NCBI GenBank assembly: GCA_017938765.1
Contig: JAGBAX010000028.1
Coordinates: 254,490-318,489 of the forward strand
DNA length: 64,000 nucleotides
Source of the DNA: Alistipes sp.
GTDB taxonomy: Bacteria; Bacteroidota; Bacteroidia; Bacteroidales; Rikenellaceae
Reading direction: 5' to 3'
Under the pieces are notes generated by a model. The model saw only the letters and a program-made list of their open reading frames with translations, made no database searches and had not been told where the DNA came from. A program made the position numbers and the translations under genes. Of this stretch, positions 16,660 to 25,226 are shown piece after piece. Position 1 is the first letter of the stretch. The number at the start of each line of letters is the position of its first letter.

Positions 16660-17315
16660 CACATTTTAGGGCCGAAGCATAGGTCTCCCGCATCACCTAA
16701 TCCTGGGACGATATACTTATTCTCGTTTAGATACTCATCTACAGTAGCAATCCAGAGGGTTGCATCATTCTCTAAATCAATATTCTCTTCAATCATCTTC
16801 ACACCCTCAGGGCAGCCGATAACAGAGGCTATGTGTGTATGGGCAGGCTTGCCACAGCGAGCGATAAGCTCCTTATATACAGCGACCATAGATGCGCCAG
16901 TGGCGAGCATAGGGTCGGCAATAATAAGTGTTTTACCCTCAAGGCTTGGGCTGGCGACATACTCAAGGGCGATGGTGAAGTCGGCCTCGGTAAGTCCCTT
17001 ACGATAGGCAGAGATAAAGGCGTTCTCGGCGCTATCAAAGTAGTTTAGAAATCCCTGATGCAGAGGTAGTCCCGCGCGCAGGATAGTTGCCAGAACGACA
17101 TTATCCGTAGGCAGGTTTACCATAGCCGTATCCAAAGGTGTTGTAACGGCCTTGGGGGCATAGTTGAGCGTTTTTGAAATCTCGTAAGAGAGAATCTCGC
17201 CTATGCGCTCTATATTTCGGCGGAAGCGGAGCATATCGCCCTGCACTGATGTATCGCGTAGCTGCGCAAGGTAGCAGTTTACAAGCGAGTTGTTTGTGTC
17301 AAGGATGTGAATCAT
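16659..17315 (-). CDS. upp: Uracil phosphoribosyltransferase
   Basis: Pyrimidine salvage: uracil plus PRPP to UMP. 218 aa. The PRPP-binding loop is ADPMLATGAS, preceded by LIIADP, and the ILRAGLPL stretch and C-terminal PGLGDAGDLCFG uracil-binding region are both present. It starts six bases after hflX and is probably co-transcribed with it. Its stop codon falls on the terminal base of a family A element. Confidence 0.95.
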   Translation of the reverse strand: MIHILDTNNSLVNCYLAQLRDTSVQGDMLRFRRNIERIGEILSYEISKTLNYAPKAVTTPLDTAMVNLPTDNVVLATILRAGLPLHQGFLNYFDSAENAFISAYRKGLTEADFTIALEYVASPSLEGKTLIIADPMLATGASMVAVYKELIARCGKPAHTHIASVIGCPEGVKMIEENIDLENDATLWIATVDEYLNENKYIVPGLGDAGDLCFGPKM

Positions 17316-17321
17316 AGGAAT

Positions 17322-18536
17322 TTAGTATAGGAAGTTGTTAAATGGATATCTACCGCAGTGTATCTCGCGCACCATACCATAGAGGTCGCGGCGGAACTTG
17401 TCAATATTTATCTTCTCGCGCGCCGAGAGGAATATGCACGGTGTATTTTGGCGAGCAAACCAGCTCTGGCGCAAATCATCAAGCGAGCGATTCTCCTTTG
17501 TGGCAGGGGTTAAATCATCCTCCTCCTTCTTGACATAGGTATATGCATCTATCTTATTAAATACAAGGTATACTGGCTTATCGCCCGCGCCGATATCCTG
17601 CAAAGTCTGCTTGACGACATCCAGTTGGTCCTCAAACTGTGGATGCGACACATCAACAACGTGGATAAGCAGATCCGCCTCGCGCACCTCGTCAAGGGTA
17701 GACTTAAAGGACTCAATAAGCTGTGTAGGCAGCTTGCGGATAAAACCTACGGTATCCGAGAGCAGGAACGGCAGGTTATCAAAGACCACCTTGCGCACAG
17801 TAGTGTCAAGAGTCGCAAAGAGTTTATTCTCGGCAAAGACCTCACTCTTGGAGATAAGGTTCATAAGTGTTGACTTGCCCACATTGGTATATCCGACAAG
17901 CGACACGCGCACCATAGAGCCTCGGTTTGAGCGCTGGACAGCCATCTGCTTGTCAATCTTCTTCAAATCCTCCTTGAGCTTGGCAATTCTATTGCGCAGA
18001 ATACGGCGGTCGGTCTCAATCTCGCGCTCACCAGCACCACCACGCGTACCTGTACCACCTCGCTGACGCTCAAGGTGTGTCCACAGACCCGTCAAGCGCG
18101 GAAGCATATACTCGCACTGCGCAAGCTCTACCTGTGTCTTGGCATAGGCGGTCTGCGCGCGCTGGTGGAAGATGTCAAGGATAAGGCGTGTGCGGTCGAT
18201 AACGCGGCAGGGCATTGCTGCCTCAATATTGCGAGTTTGCGATGGCGAGAGCTCATCATCAAAAATCACAACATTAATCTCATTATCGGCACAGTATGTG
18301 GCAATCTCCTCAAGTTTACCTGGGCCGACATATATACGTGACGATGGCTGCGGCAGGCGCTGAGTAAATCGCTTTACGGTAGTAATTGAGGCTGTATGGG
18401 CGAGGAACTCAAGCTCGTCAAGATACTCGGTTGCTTGGCGCGGGTCTTGGCTATCGCGGATGACAGCCACAAGCACGGCGCGCTCTTGAGTCTCAACCTC
18501 CACCTCTGTAGATTTTGTATTTTTCTTTGTCTCCAT
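17322..18536 (-). CDS. hflX: Ribosome-associated GTPase HflX
   Basis: Ribosome-splitting/stress GTPase. 404 aa: the HflX N-terminal domain with YVGPGKLEEI (about 69-78), a glycine-rich linker GTGTRGGAGEREIE, a coiled coil (about 175-205), then the G domain with G1 GYTNVGKST (215-223), G3 DTVGF and G4 NKID. A hairpin with a U-tract sits only 8-14 bp upstream of its ATG, so transcription arriving from tonB should stop there, or be attenuated if the mRNA starts further up. Confidence 0.93.
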   Translation of the reverse strand: METKKNTKSTEVEVETQERAVLVAVIRDSQDPRQATEYLDELEFLAHTASITTVKRFTQRLPQPSSRIYVGPGKLEEIATYCADNEINVVIFDDELSPSQTRNIEAAMPCRVIDRTRLILDIFHQRAQTAYAKTQVELAQCEYMLPRLTGLWTHLERQRGGTGTRGGAGEREIETDRRILRNRIAKLKEDLKKIDKQMAVQRSNRGSMVRVSLVGYTNVGKSTLMNLISKSEVFAENKLFATLDTTVRKVVFDNLPFLLSDTVGFIRKLPTQLIESFKSTLDEVREADLLIHVVDVSHPQFEDQLDVVKQTLQDIGAGDKPVYLVFNKIDAYTYVKKEEDDLTPATKENRSLDDLRQSWFARQNTPCIFLSAREKINIDKFRRDLYGMVREIHCGRYPFNNFLY

Positions 18537-18543
18537 ATATCTT

Positions 18544-18578
18544 AAAAAAGGAGTTACCCCTTTAGGTAGGTAACCCCT
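18544..18578 (-). terminator. Intrinsic terminator or attenuator just upstream of hflX
   Basis: On the minus strand, GGGGTTACC and GGTAACTCC pair and are followed by TTTTTT (complement of 18544-18549). The U-tract ends only 7 bp before the hflX ATG. It can end the tonB transcript; it would also cut any hflX mRNA started upstream of it. Confidence 0.6.
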
Positions 18579-18594
18579 CTATTTTTCGTTTGCA

Positions 18595-18697
18595 AATTAA
18601 TCTGTTATAATCTGTTTTACGAGGCTTTCGCAGATTTCAAAACCGGAGATTTTGAAATCAAGAGTAACGCTGTAAAACTGATTAGAACATATTAATT
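18595..18697. repeat. Long inverted-repeat element between tonB and hflX
   Basis: Arms of 26 nt (18595-18620 and 18672-18697) pair at 23 positions. An inner hairpin GATTTCAAAA/TTTTGAAATC is flanked by GAGGC and GTAACG, the same loop motifs as at 7567-7636. The right arm reaches into the last codons of tonB. Confidence 0.65.
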
Positions 18698-19375
18698 TTG
18701 GATACGGAAGTCAATTGGAAGCGTATACTTCACACGCACAGTCTGGTTACGCTGCTTACCAGGCTTCCACTTTGGAGAGGTCTTAAGCACGCGCACTGCC
18801 TCGTCAGAGAGTGAAGAGTCTGGAGACTGAAGCACCTGAATGTTTGTCAGAGTACCATCACGCTCAACGACGAACATAAGGAATACACGACCAGAGATGT
18901 TGTTCTCCTGTGCAATCTGTGGATAACGAACCTTACCCTGTACCCAGTTACGGAAAGTCTGAAGGTCACCACCCTGGAATGAAGGCATCTCCTCTACCTT
19001 TACAAATGGCTGGTCGTCCTCAATAACCTCCTCCTCTACTGCTACCTGCTGGATAATCTCTACATCCTCATCAAACTCAGCGAAGTCAAAACCTGTCTCA
19101 ATCTTCTCATCGTTAGTTACTATGTTAAGCACGTCGGTGATAACAGTAATCTCGGTCTTCTTTGGAGGCTCTGGCTTCTGCTCCTCCTGACGAGTAATCT
19201 CTGTAATCTGCTCCTCAACAGGGCCATAATTCATGTCAATCTTCTCCACTGTAACCTCCTTTGGAGAGTAGAGGAACGCTGCAATAACAATGAGCAACGC
19301 AAGAATCAAACCAATCTCAAGCAGCACTGTGCGCTTGTTGTTGACGTCAACTTTAGGGTTTTTCTTAATTTCCAT
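18692..19375 (-). CDS. Energy transducer TonB family protein
   Basis: Links the proton motive force to outer-membrane receptors. 227 aa: short basic cytoplasmic start, one membrane helix (about 21-40), an acidic/proline-containing periplasmic spacer (EEQKPEPPKKTE and several DEDVE-like runs), then a TonB C-terminal domain (about 140-227) with VRYPQIAQENNISGRVFL and SPKWKPGKQRN. No ExbB/ExbD genes are nearby. Spacers in Bacteroidota TonB proteins are often acidic like this one. Confidence 0.9.
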   Translation of the reverse strand: MEIKKNPKVDVNNKRTVLLEIGLILALLIVIAAFLYSPKEVTVEKIDMNYGPVEEQITEITRQEEQKPEPPKKTEITVITDVLNIVTNDEKIETGFDFAEFDEDVEIIQQVAVEEEVIEDDQPFVKVEEMPSFQGGDLQTFRNWVQGKVRYPQIAQENNISGRVFLMFVVERDGTLTNIQVLQSPDSSLSDEAVRVLKTSPKWKPGKQRNQTVRVKYTLPIDFRIQN

Positions 19376-19446
19376 TATAAGTAGTTTTTAATTATTTGTC
19401 TCACGATTTAGCGCCCACCGTTACACACTGCGGGCATACTTTGGCA

Positions 19447-19454
19447 CAAATATA
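19447..19454 (-). promoter_or_regulatory. -7 box (TATATTTG) for tonB
   Basis: Minus-strand match to TAnnTTTG, giving a leader of about 68 nt. No well-spaced -33 element was found. Confidence 0.45.
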
Positions 19455-19507
19455 AGGATTATTTTTCAAAAAAAGCACATCTTCACAAAAAAATCGCGAA
19501 ATTTCTA

Positions 19508-19515
19508 TACATTTG
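19508..19515 (+). promoter_or_regulatory. -7 box (TACATTTG) for rlmN
   Basis: Plus-strand match to TAnnTTTG, 19 bp before the rlmN ATG. The upstream region is A-rich without an exact TTTG. Confidence 0.5.
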
Positions 19516-19534
19516 CACAAAAATTTATCTCGCA

Positions 19535-20560
19535 ATGAGCAATAACACCCTACAGCCACTATACGGAAAGACCCTTGCGGAGCTACAGACTATTTGCGCT
19601 GAACTGGATATGCCTCGCTTTGCTGCCAAGCAGATTGCTGGCTGGTTATATCGTCGTGGGGCGAGAGATATTGAGCAGATGAGCGACCTATCAAAGGTCA
19701 ATCGCAGTAAGCTCGCTGAGCGTTATACTGTAGGGCTTAGCGCACCAGTAAAGGTTAGTTGCTCGGCTGATGGGACAAAAAAGTATCTCTATAGAACTGC
19801 CGAAGGGGCGGCTATTGAGTCGGCATATATTCCTGACGCAGAGCGCGCTACGCTCTGCGTCTCCTCGCAGGCGGGCTGCAGGATGGGCTGCCGTTTTTGT
19901 GCTACGGCGAGGATGGGTCTGCTGCACTCGCTCTCTGTCTGCGACATCCTTAATCAGATAGCCTCTCTGCCTGAGCATAAAAGCCTTACAAATGTGGTCT
20001 ACATGGGTATGGGAGAGCCATTTGATAATATGGACAACCTACTTAAAGCCCTTGAGATTATGACTGCCGAGTGGGGCTATGGTTGGTCACCAACACGCAT
20101 TACAGTCTCTACATCGGGCGTAGGCAAGGAGCTTGTTCGCTTCCTTGACAGCACCTCGGTGCACCTTGCCATATCGCTCCACAACCCATTCCACGACCAG
20201 AGGGCAGAGATTATGCCTATTGAGAAGGCATATCCTATTGCCCAAATAGCAGAGACCCTACGCAGATATGATTTCACACACCAGCGCAGGGTATCTTTTG
20301 AGTACATAGTAATGAGCGGGATGAACGACTCGCCACAGCACATCAAGGAGCTATGCCGACTGCTCAATGGTATTAAGTGTCGCATAAACCTTATCCGCTT
20401 CCACAAGATTCCAGACTCGCCATACTTCTCGCCAAGTAACGAGAAGATGATTGCCTTTCGCGATGCACTCACTGCGCGTGGCATTATGACAACTATTCGC
20501 GCATCACGCGGCGAGGATATCAAGGCGGCCTGCGGACTTTTGAGTACAACAGAGGGTTAG
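19535..20560 (+). CDS. rlmN: Dual-specificity 23S rRNA A2503/tRNA A37 methyltransferase
   Basis: Radical-SAM C2-methyladenosine synthase. 341 aa with the CxxxCxxC cluster at Cys115, Cys119 and Cys122 (GCRMGCRFC), the preceding CVSSQAGC, the MGMGEPFDN motif, and the catalytic C-terminal cysteine in RGEDIKAAC (Cys333). Context separates it from Cfr: a housekeeping position with no resistance genes nearby. It is followed after three bases by a methyltransferase gene, so the two form an operon. Confidence 0.95.
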   Translation: MSNNTLQPLYGKTLAELQTICAELDMPRFAAKQIAGWLYRRGARDIEQMSDLSKVNRSKLAERYTVGLSAPVKVSCSADGTKKYLYRTAEGAAIESAYIPDAERATLCVSSQAGCRMGCRFCATARMGLLHSLSVCDILNQIASLPEHKSLTNVVYMGMGEPFDNMDNLLKALEIMTAEWGYGWSPTRITVSTSGVGKELVRFLDSTSVHLAISLHNPFHDQRAEIMPIEKAYPIAQIAETLRRYDFTHQRRVSFEYIVMSGMNDSPQHIKELCRLLNGIKCRINLIRFHKIPDSPYFSPSNEKMIAFRDALTARGIMTTIRASRGEDIKAACGLLSTTEG

Positions 20561-20563
20561 AGT

Positions 20564-21715
20564 ATGACAGCAGAGGAGTTTAACATACTGACAAGCCCAA
20601 GCATCCGCGAGGCTATTGAGCAACACATTGGCAGCAACCCGATTGACATTGCCCTTGACAAGCGATTGGAGCACGCCTCGCTAATAGCTACGCAGGTAAA
20701 ACGACTACAGCGCGCAAGGGCTAAGTTGCCGTCGTACTATGCCGTAAGGGCGACTCTTCCACCACGAGCATATGAGCAATCATCAAGCGAGCAATGTGCA
20801 GCAAATAAGCGACTTACAGGAGCTTCTGTACTTGACCTTACCTGCGGATTGGGTGTTGATACGCTGGCTCTGTCCCGTAAGTTTACGCGCGTTGTATCTC
20901 TTGAGCGCGACCCGATTTTGGCAGAGGTAACAAGGCACAACCTCAGACTGTTAGGGGCAGATAATGTGGAGGTTATTTGCTCATCTGCTGAAGAGTATTT
21001 AGCTCAAACAACAGAGCACTTTGACTCGATATTTGCCGACCCAGACCGTCGCTCGGAGAGGGGCGAGAAGATGGTACTCCTTGAGGATTGTTCGCCCAAT
21101 ATGGTGGCGCTATATCCGCGTCTAAGAGAGGTTGCTGACAATATTTGCATCAAGTGTTCGCCACTTTTTGACACTGCCGAGGCGCTACGTAAGTTTAACA
21201 ACTGCTCTGTTGAGACCGTATCGCTTGGTGGGGAGTGCAAGGAGGTCAACATATATATAGGTGGTAGTGCACCAACGCTCTCGGCTGTGGCTATTGGCAT
21301 CGGAGAGTTCTCCATTGAGCAGTGCCGACTGCAGGAGTTTTCTTTCGCGCAAGAGCCTATGAGCCTTGACTCGTATCGTTACATAACACTGCCCGATGTG
21401 GCTCTTGTTCACTCACGCCTAACGGCAGCAGCCTTTGCGGGCAAAGCAGATGTATGGAGCAATAGTGGCGTGGCGCTGAGCAGAGAGAAGCCAGAGGGGG
21501 CAGTGGGTCGTACATACAGCATTGAGGCGGTCTACGAGGTTGGTAGTAAGGAGCTTAAAAAGAGTCTCAAGGGTCAGCGCATAGAGATTTTCCGCCGCGA
21601 CTTCCCGCTATCCAACAGCGAAATTTGTCGTAAGTTCTCCGTTAAGGAGGGTGCCGACGCCCGCTGGTGCTTTACGCGCATCGGCAACAGATTATTGGCT
21701 ATAAAGATGAGATAA
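20564..21715 (+). CDS. Class I SAM-dependent methyltransferase with THUMP-like C-terminal domain
   Basis: 383 aa. A helical N-terminus (about 1-85) precedes a Rossmann methyltransferase core with motif I LDLTCGLGVDT, acidic SLERDP for the SAM ribose, and FADPDRR as a motif IV-like catalytic loop. The C-terminal 90 residues (KELKKSLKGQRIEIFRRDFPL) match the THUMP-like domain found in Bacteroidota homologues. An RNA substrate is plausible from the rlmN linkage but unproven. Its last 17 bp overlap, tail to tail, the final gene of the phage-like cassette. Confidence 0.8.
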   Translation: MTAEEFNILTSPSIREAIEQHIGSNPIDIALDKRLEHASLIATQVKRLQRARAKLPSYYAVRATLPPRAYEQSSSEQCAANKRLTGASVLDLTCGLGVDTLALSRKFTRVVSLERDPILAEVTRHNLRLLGADNVEVICSSAEEYLAQTTEHFDSIFADPDRRSERGEKMVLLEDCSPNMVALYPRLREVADNICIKCSPLFDTAEALRKFNNCSVETVSLGGECKEVNIYIGGSAPTLSAVAIGIGEFSIEQCRLQEFSFAQEPMSLDSYRYITLPDVALVHSRLTAAAFAGKADVWSNSGVALSREKPEGAVGRTYSIEAVYEVGSKELKKSLKGQRIEIFRRDFPLSNSEICRKFSVKEGADARWCFTRIGNRLLAIKMR

Positions 21716-22121
21716 ACAGCTCCCAGCCACGCGCAACACACTGCCAATCGGCCTCAACACCATTCTCTACAGCCGAAATAGCACAGACAATAGGAATCAT
21801 CTGCTCGGAGTTAAGGGTATCCAGCGGAGTATCCCTATCAATGCCTGTAGCGCGACAGAGGCGAGAGATATAGGCCTCAGTATTGTTCTCACATGGCGGT
21901 GCATAGCGAGAAATCATCTTTGCGATAGTATCTCCATAGCCCCTGACACGATAGGTGTGTAGCAGCATAAAGATTGCGCGGTAGCCCCACTCAAGGCTCT
22001 CAAACTGCTTGAAAGCACTATCTGTAGAGTCGGTTTTCTCCCCCTGATACTTAGTCTTTGAGCGGCGAATATTGCCAGGGTTACAATTTCTAAGGCCGCG
22101 ACTTAATTTACTTGACATCAT
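21699..22121 (-). CDS. Structural protein P5-like phage muramidase
   Basis: 140 aa from the ATG at 22121 (a TTG three bases earlier is also in frame). GLRNCNPGNIRRS at the N-terminus and FESLEWGYRAIFMLLHTY are typical of the P5-like, lysozyme-related proteins annotated in many Bacteroidota prophages, where they act as peptidoglycan-degrading virion or lysis enzymes. GIDRDTPLDTLNSEQM resembles the family's distal helix. It is the last gene of the cassette; its start overlaps the holin 3' end, giving a holin-endolysin order, and its 3' end overlaps the host methyltransferase gene on the other strand. Confidence 0.8.
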   Translation of the reverse strand: MMSSKLSRGLRNCNPGNIRRSKTKYQGEKTDSTDSAFKQFESLEWGYRAIFMLLHTYRVRGYGDTIAKMISRYAPPCENNTEAYISRLCRATGIDRDTPLDTLNSEQMIPIVCAISAVENGVEADWQCVARGWELFISSL

Positions 22122-22536
22122 CAATCTGTTTTGTTATTCTACGGTGTAAAAACTTCTTCATCCACTCAAAGAGCGGTGCATCAGAGAGTTGTGCGGCATT
22201 CTCAAGGAACGACCACAGCTCTACAGAGCAGATAAAGCCTGCAAAAATCTTAGTCATATTGAGCGATACGAAGTCAAAGATGCAACTCTCTAACGCCCAC
22301 ATCATAGATATTGCGAGCACAATAAAACCTGTTTTGTAGAGTGTACGCCACGCCTCGTGACTCTCAAAGTACCACACACGACCCTCACGACGAGCCATAG
22401 CGCGCGAGGCGGCAACGCCACTAATAAAGTCTACAACGACAAAACATAGAGCGCAGAGTACCACACTCTGAATAGGCGCAAAGAGCGCCACAATGCTGAC
22501 AATCAGCGAGTTAAAAAATCTGAATAAAGCCTCCAT
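22108..22536 (-). CDS. Phage holin family protein
   Basis: 142 aa from the ATG at 22536. Three hydrophobic segments (about 10-40, 67-85 and 90-110), the VDFISGVAASRAMARREG loop after the first hairpin, and a basic cytoplasmic tail (HRRITKQ) fit the phage holin/toxin-secretion holin family of Bacteroidota and Firmicutes phages. Position immediately before the muramidase supports a lysis module: the holin would permeabilise the membrane for or together with the muramidase. It overlaps both neighbours. Confidence 0.82.
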   Translation of the reverse strand: MEALFRFFNSLIVSIVALFAPIQSVVLCALCFVVVDFISGVAASRAMARREGRVWYFESHEAWRTLYKTGFIVLAISMMWALESCIFDFVSLNMTKIFAGFICSVELWSFLENAAQLSDAPLFEWMKKFLHRRITKQIDDVK

Positions 22537-22981
22537 CAATAGAGCAACGGTTTAGAATGTTAGACTTAGGGTTATACTCCGCATAGCCTGCCTCATCAAG
22601 GTGGTCAGAGAGGCGAGCGAGCAGTTCACGCATACGGCTTCTGATAGAGGTAGCGTAGCTTACAACAGCACTCTGCTGCGGAGTGGTATGGTTCTCTGTT
22701 CGTGGAGATAGCAATCCGCTATCTGCCACTCGCAGATTTAGGGTCGGCTGCACAGTATGCCTTACAGCAAAGGCGAGCGCAGGGGCGACATACTGCTCAA
22801 GAAGAGTTGGGTACTGTCCATTGAGCAGTGCCACTACAAGTTCATCGCCCACGATAGGTAGAATATACCTATTTGTTGCCGTCACAATATCTGTATTTGA
22901 GATTGTTGTCGGGCTGATGTACTCCGCCTCGCAAAAGGCAATTTTAATTACATCCTCTGGGGTTATTAAGCACTTCATCAT
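22511..22981 (-). CDS. Small phage connector-like protein (DUF6712-like)
   Basis: 156 aa, mostly helical, with an ATGA overlap to the portal stop. The N-terminal LITPEDVIKIAF and a central ALAFAVRHTVQPTLN resemble the small head-completion/connector proteins called DUF6712 in Bacteroidota prophages; that name is from memory and not verified. Position after the portal gene suits a connector. No enzymatic motif. Confidence 0.55.
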   Translation of the reverse strand: MMKCLITPEDVIKIAFCEAEYISPTTISNTDIVTATNRYILPIVGDELVVALLNGQYPTLLEQYVAPALAFAVRHTVQPTLNLRVADSGLLSPRTENHTTPQQSAVVSYATSIRSRMRELLARLSDHLDEAGYAEYNPKSNILNRCSIDGGFIQIF

Positions 22982-24192
22982 CCAATTTTTGTTACGTTAT
23001 ACTTAGAGATTTCAGAGAGGAAGCACTGCTGAGCAGCATCCTCAGGGTCGTAGTCCAGTCCATCCGCCTTGCGAGCCTCCCACACCCTCATATAGATAGG
23101 TTTTGAGCGGGTTGGTGGGCGGTTTACAAACTCAAGCGAGGAGGTATCAACGCCCATGATAGTCTCAAAAACCTCACGCAGTGGCTCCAGAAGCTCCGCC
23201 TGCTCGGCAAGAATGACAGTGTTTAGAGCAATCTCATACTCGTGCAGAATGCGCTCCGAATTAAAGCCCGTTGTATAGTCCAGACCACTGAGCGAGCGAA
23301 ACCACGAGTGTGCAACAACAATATCGTTTGTCGCCTGAGTATGGAGTGCCGCCCAGTCGCCATCATTGTCTGACGAGAGTGGCACAAAGCGCGACTTGTC
23401 GTTCTCCGTACCATCCTTGACAACAAACATCACCTGTCCAGGCTTGCCAGCAAACTGCGCCTCGGCATTGCGCATAATACGCTCGGCATCGGCCTCATTA
23501 TCCACCGCATCGTCAAGAATCATAATGCCCGACGGCTGAAAGGCATTGTCTAATCGCGAGATGTTCCAACGGTCTGTCTTATAGGCTATTGCGCTAACGC
23601 CTAAACCCGCTATGTATGGTGGCACGCCATAGTGTTCAAAGCCTGGCTCGTAGTCCTTGTAGTGGATTACTGCCCTCAGAGTGCCATCAGCCTGCGGCTC
23701 AAAGTGGGGATAGAGAGGTAACTGCACAGCATCCTTTGCCGAGTAGTTATCCCAGTTATGGTGGAGGATAATGTGTTTTGAGTCCTTGGCTACGCGGCAG
23801 CGCACAGCATCTTGGTGGTAGAGCGAGAGGAATGTATGCTCGGCATCGGTAACGACCTCCACAAAGGCGTTTCCAAACAGGGCCTTATCAAAGGCAACCT
23901 TATTTATCAGCTGGCGCAACGACTCCCCAGAGCCATTTACGCGCGAGACAATGAGTGATAACAGTGGCTCTGTTGTGTCAAAGACAAAGCCTTTGCCTGA
24001 GATATAGTCTGCCTTGTCGTTGATAATTCGGCGGTGGGTCGTTGAGCAACGCGAGACTGCCGAGAGCAGCTGTGGAAGTCGGTTGTCACTGCCCCAGCGC
24101 CAGAACTGTTTGCTCTCAACACGACCTGCGCGGTGGCTATATGGGTCGGGAGTGGATGCCACCTCTCCACAAATTTTTGTTATTTTGCTCAT
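22978..24192 (-). CDS. Phage portal protein
   Basis: About 404 aa from the ATG at 24192 (MSKITK). A nine-codon-longer frame exists, but the shorter start leaves a normal spacer after the capsid gene. Features typical of portals: WGSDNRLPQLL near the N-terminus, repeated polar beta segments (FVEVVTDAEHTFLSLYHQDAVRCRV), SGIMILDD, and the long alpha-helical RILHEYEIALNTVILAEQAELLEPL crown/wing region. It would form the dodecameric DNA gate of a capsid. No terminase gene accompanies it, which is the oddest feature of the cassette. Confidence 0.8.
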   Translation of the reverse strand: MSKITKICGEVASTPDPYSHRAGRVESKQFWRWGSDNRLPQLLSAVSRCSTTHRRIINDKADYISGKGFVFDTTEPLLSLIVSRVNGSGESLRQLINKVAFDKALFGNAFVEVVTDAEHTFLSLYHQDAVRCRVAKDSKHIILHHNWDNYSAKDAVQLPLYPHFEPQADGTLRAVIHYKDYEPGFEHYGVPPYIAGLGVSAIAYKTDRWNISRLDNAFQPSGIMILDDAVDNEADAERIMRNAEAQFAGKPGQVMFVVKDGTENDKSRFVPLSSDNDGDWAALHTQATNDIVVAHSWFRSLSGLDYTTGFNSERILHEYEIALNTVILAEQAELLEPLREVFETIMGVDTSSLEFVNRPPTRSKPIYMRVWEARKADGLDYDPEDAAQQCFLSEISKYNVTKIG

Positions 24193-24251
24193 AGTTATTT
24201 TGATTGAAATTAGAGGCATTGGCTACCCGAAGGCAGCCAACGCCATATCTA

Positions 24252-25205
24252 TTAATAGTCTGAGTAGCAGATAGAAATCAGATTAAAATCGATGATATCT
24301 GCACCGGCAAGGAACACCGCGCGCTGGCGATTCTCCATCTCGTCAGGATTGTACCACATACGCACCTCATTCTCCGGCATATCGGAGGTGTTGAGCGCCA
24401 AGACAAGATTTCTGCGGTCGGTAAGCAGGCAGAAGTTAGTGAACATATTCTTCTCATAAGATGCCAGCGGTACCTCAATAACTGGAATGCCGTGATAGTA
24501 GAGCTCAGAATGACCATTGATTGTGCCGTTGTATGACGAGTCTACGCCCATCTGGTCCAGCTCCTCAATATATGCATTGTAGATGCTTGAGCTGACAAAG
24601 TAGACCAGTTCGCCCTCCGAGCGGAGCATCTTCAGATCGTCTGTAGCCTGATTCCAGCACTTCTGCAGAAGCTCTATAGACTGCGGTATATCGCCGTCGT
24701 AGATTGTCACCGCATAATCTGTACCCGCATCAACGATTTGTCGGAAAAAGCCGTTGAAGGTTGTCAGATTAGAGATCATATTGCTTGTGTCGCCAAGCCA
24801 CATTGTGCTTCTCACGCCCTCGGCAATAGCCTGACGGAACAACTCTGTCTCTGCCTTCTCAAGCACTGTGCCCGTAAGGTCCTCAAAGCCCACAGCATCC
24901 GATGCTACGATCTTCTCAAAAATCATTGAGAAGTAATCCTCAGCCGAGAAGCGCGACTCAGCCTTGACCTTGTGCATATCAATGGTCTTGACAAATTTGT
25001 GCGCATTGACGCCACCACTCCAGCCACTCTCATATGGCTGTAACACATTCTTCGAGCGACTCCAGACCTGAACGGTTGTCGGCATTGGCATATTATAGAT
25101 TACGCGGATACCCAGCTCGTCGGCACTCTGACCGCAAAATGATGGGCGGAAAAAGATTGTATCTACCTCTGTTCCTTTGTAAGTTTTTGGATTTTCAATA
25201 AGCAT
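24252..25205 (-). CDS. Phage major capsid-like protein (HK97-fold candidate)
   Basis: 317 aa without signal or membrane segments. The C-terminal half carries the pattern seen in HK97-type capsids: LVYFVSSSIYNAYIEEL, ELYYHGIPVIEVP, FCLLTDRRNLVLALN and a final VRMWYNPDEMENRQRAVFL segment. The gene lies directly after the ClpP-type protease and before the portal, and no other protein in the cassette could be the shell subunit. The N-terminal ~90 residues could be a scaffold/delta region. The fold is inferred from pattern, not from a profile search. Confidence 0.72.
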   Translation of the reverse strand: MLIENPKTYKGTEVDTIFFRPSFCGQSADELGIRVIYNMPMPTTVQVWSRSKNVLQPYESGWSGGVNAHKFVKTIDMHKVKAESRFSAEDYFSMIFEKIVASDAVGFEDLTGTVLEKAETELFRQAIAEGVRSTMWLGDTSNMISNLTTFNGFFRQIVDAGTDYAVTIYDGDIPQSIELLQKCWNQATDDLKMLRSEGELVYFVSSSIYNAYIEELDQMGVDSSYNGTINGHSELYYHGIPVIEVPLASYEKNMFTNFCLLTDRRNLVLALNTSDMPENEVRMWYNPDEMENRQRAVFLAGADIIDFNLISICYSDY

Positions 25206-25226
25206 AATTGATTGGTTTTAAATTGG

